A DNA stretch of 64,000 nt from Streptomyces sp. NBC_00654 (GTDB lineage Bacteria; Actinomycetota; Actinomycetes; Streptomycetales; Streptomycetaceae). Below the pieces are notes generated by a model that did not search any database, was not told the origin of the DNA, and saw only the letters and a list, made by a program, of their open reading frames with translations. The number at the start of each line of letters is the position of its first letter. The first letter of the stretch is position 1. This document shows, in pieces, positions 51,882 through 59,088 of the stretch. A program made the translations under genes and the position numbers. The stretch covers positions 310,001-374,000 of the forward strand of contig NZ_JAPEOB010000003.1 in assembly GCF_026341775.1 (NCBI RefSeq), given 5' to 3'.

Positions 51882-53186
51882 TCAGCCCGCGGTGGTGAAC
51901 GCCGCGTCCATCTTCTTCGCCGCGTCGTCCGAGGCCTGTGCCACGTCCTTACGGCCGCTGACGACCTCCTGGAACATCGTCGGCAGGATCAGCGAGGCGT
52001 CGATCTGCGCCCAGCCCGCCGAGGCGGGTACGAACTTGGCGCCCGCGCCCAGCGTCCGGACGAACGGTGCGACGAACGGCTGCTTCTTCGCGGCGTTGTC
52101 CAGCACGTCGGTGTACGTCGGCAGGAAGCCCATCGCGTCGAACAGCTCCGCCTGGGTCTTCTTCCCGGTCAGCGACTTCATCAGGTCGACGGCGAGGGTG
52201 CGGTGCGAACTGCTCTTGAGCACGCCGATGTTGTTGCCGCCGGCGAAGGCGGGAGCGATGGAGCCCTCGGCCACGCCGGGCAGCGGCACCACGGCGTACT
52301 TGCCCTTGACCGAGCCCGCCTCGACCGCCGTGTGGCTGAAGTCGCCGCCGATCGCCATGGCCGCCTTGCCGGAGGCGAAGGCGGTGACGGTGGCGTTGCC
52401 GCCCATGGAGGCGCACTTGGCGGCCGGACAGTTGTCGTCGCCGAAGAGCGAGGTGTAGGCCTCGATGCCCTTGCGGGCCTTGTCGCTGTTGATGGCCGAC
52501 TTGTACGTACCGCCGCTCTCCCCGGCCAGTTCGCCGCCGTTCGCCCAGATGAACGGCATCGCGCCATAGGTGTAGGCGCCGCCGACCGCGAGGCCGTAGA
52601 GGTCGGGCTTCGCCTTGTGGATCTTCTTGGCGGTGGAGATCAGCTCGGCCTGGGACTTGGGGGCGTCCATGCCGAGGTCCTCGAAGACGTCGGTGCGGTA
52701 GTAGAGCGCGCGTACGCCGACGAAGAGCGGGGCTCCGTAGACCTTGCCGCCGACGGTCACGGACTGCCTGGCGGTCGGGTCGGTGTCCTTGGCCTCGCCC
52801 CAGGCGGCGAACTCCGCGCTCACATCGGCCAGTCCGCCGTCCTTCACGTATCCGGCCGTGTCGGTGTTGCCGTACTCGATGAGGTCCGGCGCGCTCTTGG
52901 GGTCGTTGAAGGCCGCCTTGATCCGCTGGGCCCGGGTGTCGACGGGTATGTACTCGATCTCGACCTTCGCGTCCTTGTGGCTCTTCCTGAAGTCGGCCAC
53001 GGCCGCGTCGACGACCTTCTCCTTGGGCTTGTTGCCGACCTCCTGGAACAGCCAGACGCGCAGGGTGCCGGTCTTCTCGTCACCCTGCGCACTGGTGTCG
53101 GAGGTCTGCGGCGCGCAGGCGGTGGCGGTGAGGCCCGCCAGCACAAGTGCCGCCGCGGGAACAGCAATTCGGGCAGAAAGCTTCAT
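51882..53186 (-). CDS. Sugar ABC transporter substrate-binding lipoprotein
   Basis: A 434-aa CUT1 solute-binding protein. The lipobox LTATAC follows an 18-residue hydrophobic signal. The mature protein begins APQTSDTSAQGDEKTG, with GTLRVWLFQEVGN and GYVKDGGLADVS typical of family 1 binding proteins. ATG 53186. It is the first gene of the operon and lies about 95 bp downstream of a perfect dre-type palindrome. Ligand is probably a GlcNAc oligosaccharide (context). Confidence 0.93.
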   Translation of the reverse strand: MKLSARIAVPAAALVLAGLTATACAPQTSDTSAQGDEKTGTLRVWLFQEVGNKPKEKVVDAAVADFRKSHKDAKVEIEYIPVDTRAQRIKAAFNDPKSAPDLIEYGNTDTAGYVKDGGLADVSAEFAAWGEAKDTDPTARQSVTVGGKVYGAPLFVGVRALYYRTDVFEDLGMDAPKSQAELISTAKKIHKAKPDLYGLAVGGAYTYGAMPFIWANGGELAGESGGTYKSAINSDKARKGIEAYTSLFGDDNCPAAKCASMGGNATVTAFASGKAAMAIGGDFSHTAVEAGSVKGKYAVVPLPGVAEGSIAPAFAGGNNIGVLKSSSHRTLAVDLMKSLTGKKTQAELFDAMGFLPTYTDVLDNAAKKQPFVAPFVRTLGAGAKFVPASAGWAQIDASLILPTMFQEVVSGRKDVAQASDDAAKKMDAAFTTAG

Positions 53187-53206
53187 AAGGAACCCTTACC
53201 GATCGG

Positions 53207-53227
53207 CCGTTGCAACATGCGCAACGG
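53207..53227. promoter_or_regulatory. Dyad CCGTTGC-N7-GCAACGG in the binding-protein leader
   Basis: A 7-bp inverted repeat 21 bp before the binding-protein start codon. Its TTGC...GCAA core resembles LacI-family sites. It could act as a second operator beside the dre site or as a leader hairpin. Confidence 0.45.
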
Positions 53228-53281
53228 GCGTTTCGTTCTGCACAACTGGCAGGAGAGTAGGTCCGGACCTTCGCGCCGACA

Positions 53282-53297
53282 AGTGGTCTCTACCACT
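53282..53297. promoter_or_regulatory. DasR operator (dre-like), AGTGGTCTCTACCACT
   Basis: This 16-bp site has perfect AGTGGT/ACCACT arms and closely fits the dre consensus ACTGGTCTAGACCACT known for DasR in Streptomyces. It is 96 bp upstream of the start codon of a chito-oligosaccharide-type ABC transporter/hexosaminidase operon, exactly the kind of gene DasR represses. Confidence 0.8.
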
Positions 53298-53299
53298 CT

Positions 53300-53519
53300 G
53301 TGACCCACGGGTGCAGACCGTGCAACGCACGGCCCCGCACGGGGGTTCTCACAAGGTGCTCACGGGGGAGCAATACCAGCCATCCGCCGGACGCCTCCCG
53401 GACATCCGACGCCGCACCCGAGCCGGGCGCGCGGGCGCACTCCGGGCACGCCGGGCACGGAGTGCACGCCGGGAGACGAGCCGGGCACACGCCGCGCACA
53501 CGCGCCGGGCATACGAAAA
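53300..53519. other. Repeat-rich intergenic stretch
   Basis: About 220 bp rich in short GCCGGGCAC / CGCCGGG units. No gene seen. It separates the dre region from the terminator of the DUF3039 gene. Confidence 0.5.
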
Positions 53520-53555
53520 GCCCCCGGGGCGCGCATCTCTGCGCACCCCGGGGGC
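53520..53555 (-). terminator. Terminator of the DUF3039 gene
   Basis: GCCCCCGGGG pairs with CCCCGGGGGC and an inner GCGC/GCGC pairs within the loop. It lies 30 bases after the DUF3039 stop (53585) on the minus strand; GAAAAG precedes it on the plus strand, giving a CTTTTC end for the minus transcript. Confidence 0.85.
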
Positions 53556-53584
53556 ATCTTCTGGAGGGTGTCCGGGAGTAAGGA

Positions 53585-53878
53585 CTACTTCTTGTCCTTG
53601 CCGCCCTTGCCCTTGTCCTTGTCGCCGCCGGCGCCCATGGACTCGTAGATCTCCTTGCACATGGGACAGACCGGATACTTCTTGGGGTCACGCCCCGGTA
53701 CCCAGACCTTGCCGCACAGTGCCACCACGGGAGTGCCCTCCAGGGCGCTCGCCATGATCTTGTCCTTCTGGACGTAATGGGCGTAGCGCTCGTGGTCGCC
53801 GTCGCCGTTCGACACCTGCGGCGTCGGCTCTACGAGGGTCCCCGTACCTGCCCCGCGCTCGGGCTCAAGAGTGCTCAT
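53585..53878 (-). CDS. DUF3039 zinc-ribbon-like protein
   Basis: A 97-aa actinobacterial protein with the pattern LCGKVWVPGRDPKKYPVCPMCKEIYE, where the C...CxxC residues probably bind zinc. The C-terminus is Gly/Lys-rich (GDKDKGKGGKDKK). ATG 53878. Function unknown. It lies 30 bp downstream of the YqgE gene on the same strand, so the two may be co-transcribed. Confidence 0.9.
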   Translation of the reverse strand: MSTLEPERGAGTGTLVEPTPQVSNGDGDHERYAHYVQKDKIMASALEGTPVVALCGKVWVPGRDPKKYPVCPMCKEIYESMGAGGDKDKGKGGKDKK

Positions 53879-53908
53879 AACCGCCAAGGGTACTGAAAGC
53901 CGCGCGAG

Positions 53909-54469
53909 TCAGTTGAGCGAAGGGTCGTCCGGATACGTCGCGATCATCGCCAGCTCACTGCGCTGGCGGCGCAGGACCGCCCGCCAGAGGTTCTCCGGGC
54001 GCGGCGAGGAGACATCGCCCGGCTCCGACTCGACCACGTACCAGGCGCCGTCCGTCAGCTCCGTCTCCAGCTGGCCCGGCCCCCATCCGGCGTACCCGGC
54101 GAAGATCCGCAGCGAGCCCAGCGCCGCGGCCAGCAGCTCGGGCGGTGCCTCCAGGTCCACCAGGCCGATCGCGCCGTGCACCCGGCGCCAGCCGAGCGGG
54201 CCCTCGTCCCCGGGGATCACCGCCACGCCGAGGGCGGAGTCCAGCGAGACGGGGCCGCCCTGGAAGACCACATCGGGCTCACCCGTCAGACCGGCCCAGG
54301 ACGCGAGGATGTCACCGACGCCGACCGGGGTCGGGCGGTTCAGGACAACGCCGAGCGAACCCTCCTCGTCGTGGTCGAGAAGAAGCACCACCGCCCGGTC
54401 GAAATTCGGGTCCGCCAGTGCGGGTGTGGCCACGAGCAGTCGCCCTGTGAGCGAGGACACCTCGGTCAT
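53909..54469 (-). CDS. YqgE/AlgH family protein (DUF179)
   Basis: A 186-aa UPF0301 family protein: SLTGRLLVATPALADPNFDRAVVLLLDHDEEGSLGVVLNRP is the classic N-terminal signature, and VFQGGPV and RIFAGYAGWGPGQLE follow. ATG 54469. The biochemical role of the family is not settled. It is divergent from murA, with the 275-bp region between holding the murA promoter. Confidence 0.93.
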   Translation of the reverse strand: MTEVSSLTGRLLVATPALADPNFDRAVVLLLDHDEEGSLGVVLNRPTPVGVGDILASWAGLTGEPDVVFQGGPVSLDSALGVAVIPGDEGPLGWRRVHGAIGLVDLEAPPELLAAALGSLRIFAGYAGWGPGQLETELTDGAWYVVESEPGDVSSPRPENLWRAVLRRQRSELAMIATYPDDPSLN

Positions 54470-54652
54470 GGCAGAAATGATCCCGCATCTTCGGCCCCGG
54501 TGGACACCGGATGGCGCCACGGCCCGTCCATACCGAGCGAGCGCAGCTCAGGGCGCACGGATGCACGGGGAGCGCATCGCGGGCGGGCGATGCGGACGGT
54601 GACCCTCCGCACGTGCCGGGGCGCGGAGCGTGTTGTGGCGGATTCATGACGT

Positions 54653-54693
54653 TCGTACACCCCCCTTTGCCTTACGGAATGGGGGTACGAGGC
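54653..54693. promoter_or_regulatory. Interrupted dyad in the murA upstream region
   Basis: GTACACCCCCC near 54655 can pair with GGGGGTAC near 54685, with a bulged A. It lies about 55-90 bp before the murA start. It could be regulatory or a leader structure. Confidence 0.35.
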
Positions 54694-54744
54694 CATTACC
54701 CTTTTCGTTGGCCCCCCGCCCGACCACTCCGGAACGCGAGATTC

Positions 54745-56085
54745 ATGACCGGCACAGACGATGTCCTGCTTGTCCACGGCGGAACCCCGCTGGAGGGTGA
54801 GATCCGCGTCCGAGGCGCCAAGAACCTGGTGCCGAAGGCAATGGTCGCCGCGCTGCTCGGCAGCGGTCCCAGCCGACTCCGCAATGTGCCCGACATCCGT
54901 GACGTACGGGTGGTCCGGGGACTTCTCCAGCTGCACGGTGTGACCGTGCGCCCCGGTGACGAACCGGGCGAACTGATTCTCGACCCGTCGCACGTCGAGA
55001 GTGCGAACGTCGCCGACATCGACGCCCACGCCGGCTCGTCGCGCATCCCGATCCTCTTCTGCGGCCCGCTGCTGCACCGGCTGGGCCACGCCTTCATCCC
55101 GGGCCTCGGCGGCTGCGACATCGGCGGCCGCCCGATCGACTTCCACTTCGAGGTGCTGCGCCAGTTCGGCGCGACCATCGAGAAGCGGGCGGACGGTCAG
55201 TATCTGGAGGCCCCGCAGCGCCTGCGCGGCACGAAGATCCGGCTGCCCTACCCGTCGGTGGGCTCCACCGAGCAGGTGCTGCTGACGGCGGTGCTCGCCG
55301 AGGGCGTCACCGAACTGTCCAACGCGGCCGTGGAGCCGGAGATCGAGGACCTCATCTGCGTACTGCAGAAGATGGGCGCGATCATCTCCGTGGACACCGA
55401 CCGGACGATCCGGATCACAGGTGTCGACCGGCTCGACGGCTATACGCACCGGGCGATCCCGGACCGCCTGGAGGCCGCCTCCTGGGCGTCCGCCGCGCTG
55501 GCGACCGAGGGCAACATCTATGTGCGCGGTGCCCAGCAGCGTTCGATGATGACCTTCCTCAACACCTTCCGCCGGGTCGGCGGGGCGTTCGAGATCGACG
55601 ACGAGGGCATCCGCTTCTGGCACCCCGGCGGCGCGCTGAACGCCATCGCGCTGGAGACGGACGTGCACCCCGGCTTCCAGACCGACTGGCAGCAGCCCCT
55701 GGTGGTGGCGCTGACGCAGGCCGCGGGCCTGTCCATCGTCCACGAGACGGTGTACGAGTCCCGGCTCGGGTTCACCTCGGCGCTCAACCAGATGGGGGCG
55801 CACATCCAGCTCTACCGCGAGTGCCTTGGCGGCTCCGACTGCCGCTTCGGCCAGCGCAACTTCCTGCACTCCGCAGTCGTCTCCGGGCCCACGAAGCTCC
55901 AGGGCGCGGACCTGGTCATCCCCGATCTGCGTGGCGGATTCTCGTACCTGATCGCCGCGCTGGCGGCCCAGGGCACGTCCCGGGTGCACGGCATCGACCT
56001 GATCAACCGCGGCTACGAGAACTTCATGGACAAGCTGCAGAAGCTCGGCGCGAAGGTCGAACTGCCCGGCGGCTCGCTCGTCTGA
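54745..56085 (+). CDS. murA: UDP-N-acetylglucosamine 1-carboxyvinyltransferase
   Basis: A 446-aa enzyme that transfers enolpyruvate from PEP to UDP-GlcNAc, the first committed step of peptidoglycan synthesis. The active-site Cys is C124 in GLGGCDIGGRP (Cys115 in E. coli). K26-N27 in GAKNLVPKA correspond to the K22/N23 pair. The Arg of DLRGG near 395 is present. The length is slightly longer than E. coli MurA. ATG 54745. The Cys form is expected to be sensitive to fosfomycin. It is monocistronic, with a strong terminator at 56471. Confidence 0.96.
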   Translation: MTGTDDVLLVHGGTPLEGEIRVRGAKNLVPKAMVAALLGSGPSRLRNVPDIRDVRVVRGLLQLHGVTVRPGDEPGELILDPSHVESANVADIDAHAGSSRIPILFCGPLLHRLGHAFIPGLGGCDIGGRPIDFHFEVLRQFGATIEKRADGQYLEAPQRLRGTKIRLPYPSVGSTEQVLLTAVLAEGVTELSNAAVEPEIEDLICVLQKMGAIISVDTDRTIRITGVDRLDGYTHRAIPDRLEAASWASAALATEGNIYVRGAQQRSMMTFLNTFRRVGGAFEIDDEGIRFWHPGGALNAIALETDVHPGFQTDWQQPLVVALTQAAGLSIVHETVYESRLGFTSALNQMGAHIQLYRECLGGSDCRFGQRNFLHSAVVSGPTKLQGADLVIPDLRGGFSYLIAALAAQGTSRVHGIDLINRGYENFMDKLQKLGAKVELPGGSLV

Positions 56086-56470
56086 CGCGACGGATGACAC
56101 CGGGGTGACGCCGAATGACACCCCGGACCGGCCCACCCGCACAGTGCTGCCGCACACAGCATTGCGCAGCTCGTACACCCGTACGCGTGTGCGGCCGTAC
56201 CCGGACGGCCGCCGTACAGCACGGCCGTACGCCGCAGCCCGCCGCTCCGCCCCGCATCCGGGGCCGGACCGGCGGGCTGCGGCATGCGGTGCGACGGGCG
56301 GCGGCATGCGGTGCGGCGGGGTGTCGCGTGCGCGACCACGGGGTCGCGGGTTCCGGAGCGGGGCCTACAACCCCGCTGGGCGCCGCGTACAGGCCCGTAC
56401 AGGCCATTGCGGCCCCTCGGCCCCGCCCCCGCGGCGGCCGGAGCCCGTGCGGGGCACCACGTGACACGCC
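56086..56470. repeat. Repeat-rich 3' flank of murA
   Basis: 385 bp, no gene. It contains two copies of GGCATGCGGTGCG (56281-56293 and 56303-56315; period 22 bp) and many CCGTAC/GTACGGCCG units around 56150-56235. Confidence 0.6.
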
Positions 56471-56507
56471 GAAGGGCGGCCACCCCGGTCGGGGGTGGCC
56501 GCCCTTC
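56471..56507. terminator. Bidirectional terminator murA/hup
   Basis: A perfect 16-bp stem (GAAGGGCGGCCACCCC pairing with GGGGTGGCCGCCCTTC) and a 5-base GGTCG loop, between the convergent murA and HU genes. Confidence 0.92.
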
Positions 56508-56551
56508 TCGCGTCCATGGGGCCTGTCGTGCGACGACGGGCCCGAGAAGAC

Positions 56552-56833
56552 TTACTTGCCCTTGGCGGCTTCCTTGAGCTTGGAGCCCGCGGAGACCTTC
56601 ACGCTGTAGCCGGCCGGGATGTTGATCGGGTCGCCGGTCTGCGGGTTACGAGCGGTGCGAGCGGCACGGTGGGTGCGCTCGAAGGTCAGGAAGCCGGGGA
56701 TGGTGACCTTCTCGTCGCCCTTGGCGACGATCTCACCGACGGTCTCGGCGAGCGCGGCCAGCACGGCGTCGGCGTCCTTGCGAGTCACCTCGGCGCGGTC
56801 GGCCAGGGCGGCCACCAGCTCACTGCGGTTCAT
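56552..56833 (-). CDS. hup: DNA-binding protein HU
   Basis: A 93-aa HU-family nucleoid protein (MNRSELVAALADRAEVTRKDAD, then GFLTFERTHRAARTARNPQTG, which contains the DNA-arm RNPQTG motif). It lacks the long basic C-terminal tail of the HupS-type Streptomyces homologue, so it is the short housekeeping HU (HupA-type). ATG 56833. It lies convergent to murA with a long upstream region. Confidence 0.95.
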   Translation of the reverse strand: MNRSELVAALADRAEVTRKDADAVLAALAETVGEIVAKGDEKVTIPGFLTFERTHRAARTARNPQTGDPINIPAGYSVKVSAGSKLKEAAKGK

Positions 56834-57218
56834 GTTGTTACTCCCGTGTTCTTCTTGCCTGTGAGGCGTGAGATCGAAGCCGATGCTGCCAGGGCCCTCT
56901 GACAGTCCCCGGACCCGGGTCTGATGTCAGACCCTCGCGCCCGATTACGCATCCTGCCCCCACCTGCGGCGGGAAAGCCAATCCGGAACCCTCCGGGGTC
57001 ACACGAAAAGCGCCACGGTTTGCTCGTGGTGACGTTCCGTCGACTGGCCTGAGCGGTCCGCAGCGGATGCCGGGCCTGCGGGGCCCGCTGCCCGCCCACC
57101 CTAAAGGGGCGTTTGGGGCGCCGCGACCCACGACGCGCCGTACGGCGGCCCGCGTGAGGTACGGCACTCTCCGCGGGAACCGTGACCGGCCCCCGCGGAA
57201 AAGCCCCGCGGAAAGGTG
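56834..57218. other. Upstream region of hup
   Basis: 385 bp, no gene seen. It contains a perfect 8-bp dyad GGGTCTGA-TG-TCAGACCC (56917-56934), about 85 bp upstream of the HU start codon, plus the 3' flank of the malic enzyme gene. Confidence 0.5.
56917..56934. promoter_or_regulatory. Dyad GGGTCTGA-TG-TCAGACCC upstream of hup
   Basis: A perfect inverted repeat in the region where the hup promoter or leader must lie. Binding protein unknown. Confidence 0.45.
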
Positions 57219-58655
57219 CTACGCCTGGGCGGCCGGGGCCGCCCCGTCGGCTCCCGCCGCCTTCGCGGCGGCCCGGACCGCGCCCGCGACGGCTCCCGCG
57301 ACCTTGTCGTTGAAGACCGACGGGATGATGTAGTTCGCGTTCACCTCGTCCTCGGCGACGACATCGGCCAGGGCGCCGGCCGCGGCGAGCATCATCTCCG
57401 TGTTGACGGTGCGGGACTGGGCGTCCAGCAGACCGCGGAAGACACCCGGGAAGACCAGCACGTTGTTGATCTGGTTGGGGAAGTCGGAACGGCCGGTGGC
57501 GACGACCGCCGCCGTCTGACGGGCGATCGCCGGGTCCACCTCGGGGTCCGGGTTCGCGAGCGCGAAGACGATCGCGCCCTCCGCCATCGCCGCGACATCG
57601 TCGCCGTTCAGGACGTTGGGAGCGGAGACGCCGATGAAGACGTCGGCTCCGACGACGGCCTCCTTGAGGGTGCCGGTGACGCCCTCCGGGTTGGTGTTGT
57701 CGGCGATCCAGCGCAGCGGCGAATCGGGGTCGGCGGAGACCAGGTCCGTGCGTCCCGCGTGCACCACACCGTGGATGTCGGCGACGACCGCGTGCTTGAC
57801 GCCCGCGGCGATGAGCAGCTTCAGGATGGCCGTACCGGCGGCTCCGGCACCGGACATGACGACCCGTACGTCCCCGATGTCCTTGCCCACCACGCGCAGG
57901 GCGTTGGTCAGCGCGGCCAGCACGACGATCGCGGTGCCGTGCTGGTCGTCGTGGAAGACGGGGATGTCCAGGGCCTCGCGCAGCCGCGCCTCGATCTCGA
58001 AGCAGCGGGGTGCGGAGATGTCCTCCAGGTTGATGCCCGCGAAGCCCGGGGCGATCGCCTTGACGATCTCGACGATGGCGTCGGTGTCCTGGGTGTCCAG
58101 GCAGATCGGCCAGGCGTCGATGCCGGCGAAGCGCTTGAAGAGGGCCGCCTTGCCCTCCATCACCGGCAGTGCGGCCATCGGGCCGATGTTGCCGAGGCCG
58201 AGCACGGCGGAGCCGTCCGTCACAACTGCGACGGAGTTGCGCTTGATGGTCAGGCGGCGGGCGTCCTCGGGATTCTCGGCGATCGCCATGCAGACCCGGG
58301 CGACACCCGGGGTGTAGATCATCGAGAGGTCGTCACGGTTGCGGATGGGGTGCTTGGACGCCATCTCGATCTTGCCGCCGAGGTGCATCAGGAACGTACG
58401 GTCGGAGACCTTGCCGAGCACGACGCCCTCGATGTCGCGCAGACCTTCGACGATCTCGTCCGCGTGCGAGGTGGAGGAGGCGGCGATGGTGACATCGATC
58501 CGCAGCTTCTCGTGGCCGGAAGCGGTCACGTCGAGGCCGGTGACAGAACCCCCGGACGACTCCACGGCCGTGGTGAGCTGGGAGACTGCTGTGCCGCTCG
58601 CGGGCACCTCCAGCCTGACCGTCATCGAGTACGAGACGCTGGGCGCCGTTGCCAT
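57219..58655 (-). CDS. NAD-dependent malic enzyme with ACT domain
   Basis: A 478-aa enzyme catalysing oxidative decarboxylation of malate to pyruvate. Residues 8-90 are an ACT-type regulatory domain (MTVRLEVPASGTAVSQL). Catalytic motifs include SMIYTPGVARVCMAI, FAGINLEDISAPRCFEIE and PVFHDDQHGTAIV. The dinucleotide-binding turn is SGAGAAGTAI. ATG 58655 has AAGGA 7 bases upstream. The ACT domain makes it likely to be allosterically controlled. Cofactor preference (NAD) is inferred from family and context. Confidence 0.94.
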   Translation of the reverse strand: MATAPSVSYSMTVRLEVPASGTAVSQLTTAVESSGGSVTGLDVTASGHEKLRIDVTIAASSTSHADEIVEGLRDIEGVVLGKVSDRTFLMHLGGKIEMASKHPIRNRDDLSMIYTPGVARVCMAIAENPEDARRLTIKRNSVAVVTDGSAVLGLGNIGPMAALPVMEGKAALFKRFAGIDAWPICLDTQDTDAIVEIVKAIAPGFAGINLEDISAPRCFEIEARLREALDIPVFHDDQHGTAIVVLAALTNALRVVGKDIGDVRVVMSGAGAAGTAILKLLIAAGVKHAVVADIHGVVHAGRTDLVSADPDSPLRWIADNTNPEGVTGTLKEAVVGADVFIGVSAPNVLNGDDVAAMAEGAIVFALANPDPEVDPAIARQTAAVVATGRSDFPNQINNVLVFPGVFRGLLDAQSRTVNTEMMLAAAGALADVVAEDEVNANYIIPSVFNDKVAGAVAGAVRAAAKAAGADGAAPAAQA

Positions 58656-58838
58656 GGCCGAGTCCTTCGCTTTCCTTAGCTTCATTGCTACGCGGCCGGG
58701 GCAATCGCCCCGTACACGCTTCCCGATCGTCGCACCTACCGACCGGTAGCCGGTAATGAGTGCCACGTTTCGGAAAGTTTTTTCCACCATACGAGAAGTC
58801 GCCGTTCCGGCGGAACCCCTGCCGCTCCCCCAACAAGA

Positions 58839-58874
58839 ACAGACCCGCGCCACCATCAGGTGACGCGGGCCTGT
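58839..58874. terminator. Hairpin downstream of the helicase / small ORF
   Basis: ACAG pairs with CTGT, CCCGCG with CGCGGG, and CACC with GGTG around an ATCA loop, with two mismatches. TCTTTTT follows on the plus strand and TGTTCTTGTT on the minus strand. It ends the minus-strand transcript coming from the helicase gene. Confidence 0.75.
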
Positions 58875-58879
58875 CTTTT

Positions 58880-58996
58880 TCACTTGAGCGGCACCGACCC
58901 GCCATGCTCGCCTCGCGGCAAGTGGTCGCTCGTAGCGACGAAGGTTGGGCCCGGGGGCTTGGATCGAGCCGGTGCCGACACCAGGCTAACAAACAC
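58880..58996 (-). CDS. Candidate 38-aa small protein downstream of the helicase
   Basis: A GTG-initiated frame (VFVSLVSAPARSKPPGPTFV, ending DHLPRGEHGGSVPLK) whose stop codon lies 6 bases before the terminator stem. Its own ribosome site is unclear (GGGGG is immediately before the start). The sequence has protein-like composition, but I do not recognise it. It could be a real small ORF at the end of the helicase transcript or the tail of a longer ancient frame. Confidence 0.35.
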   Translation of the reverse strand: MFVSLVSAPARSKPPGPTFVATSDHLPRGEHGGSVPLK

Positions 58997-59088
58997 CCCC
59001 GAGAAGTGATTCCCCCACGGCGGGTTGACCCGGAATCGAATAGTTCCCGGCCATCCGTTCTGCCCGGCTCGGCCCCGGCCGGCCCTTC

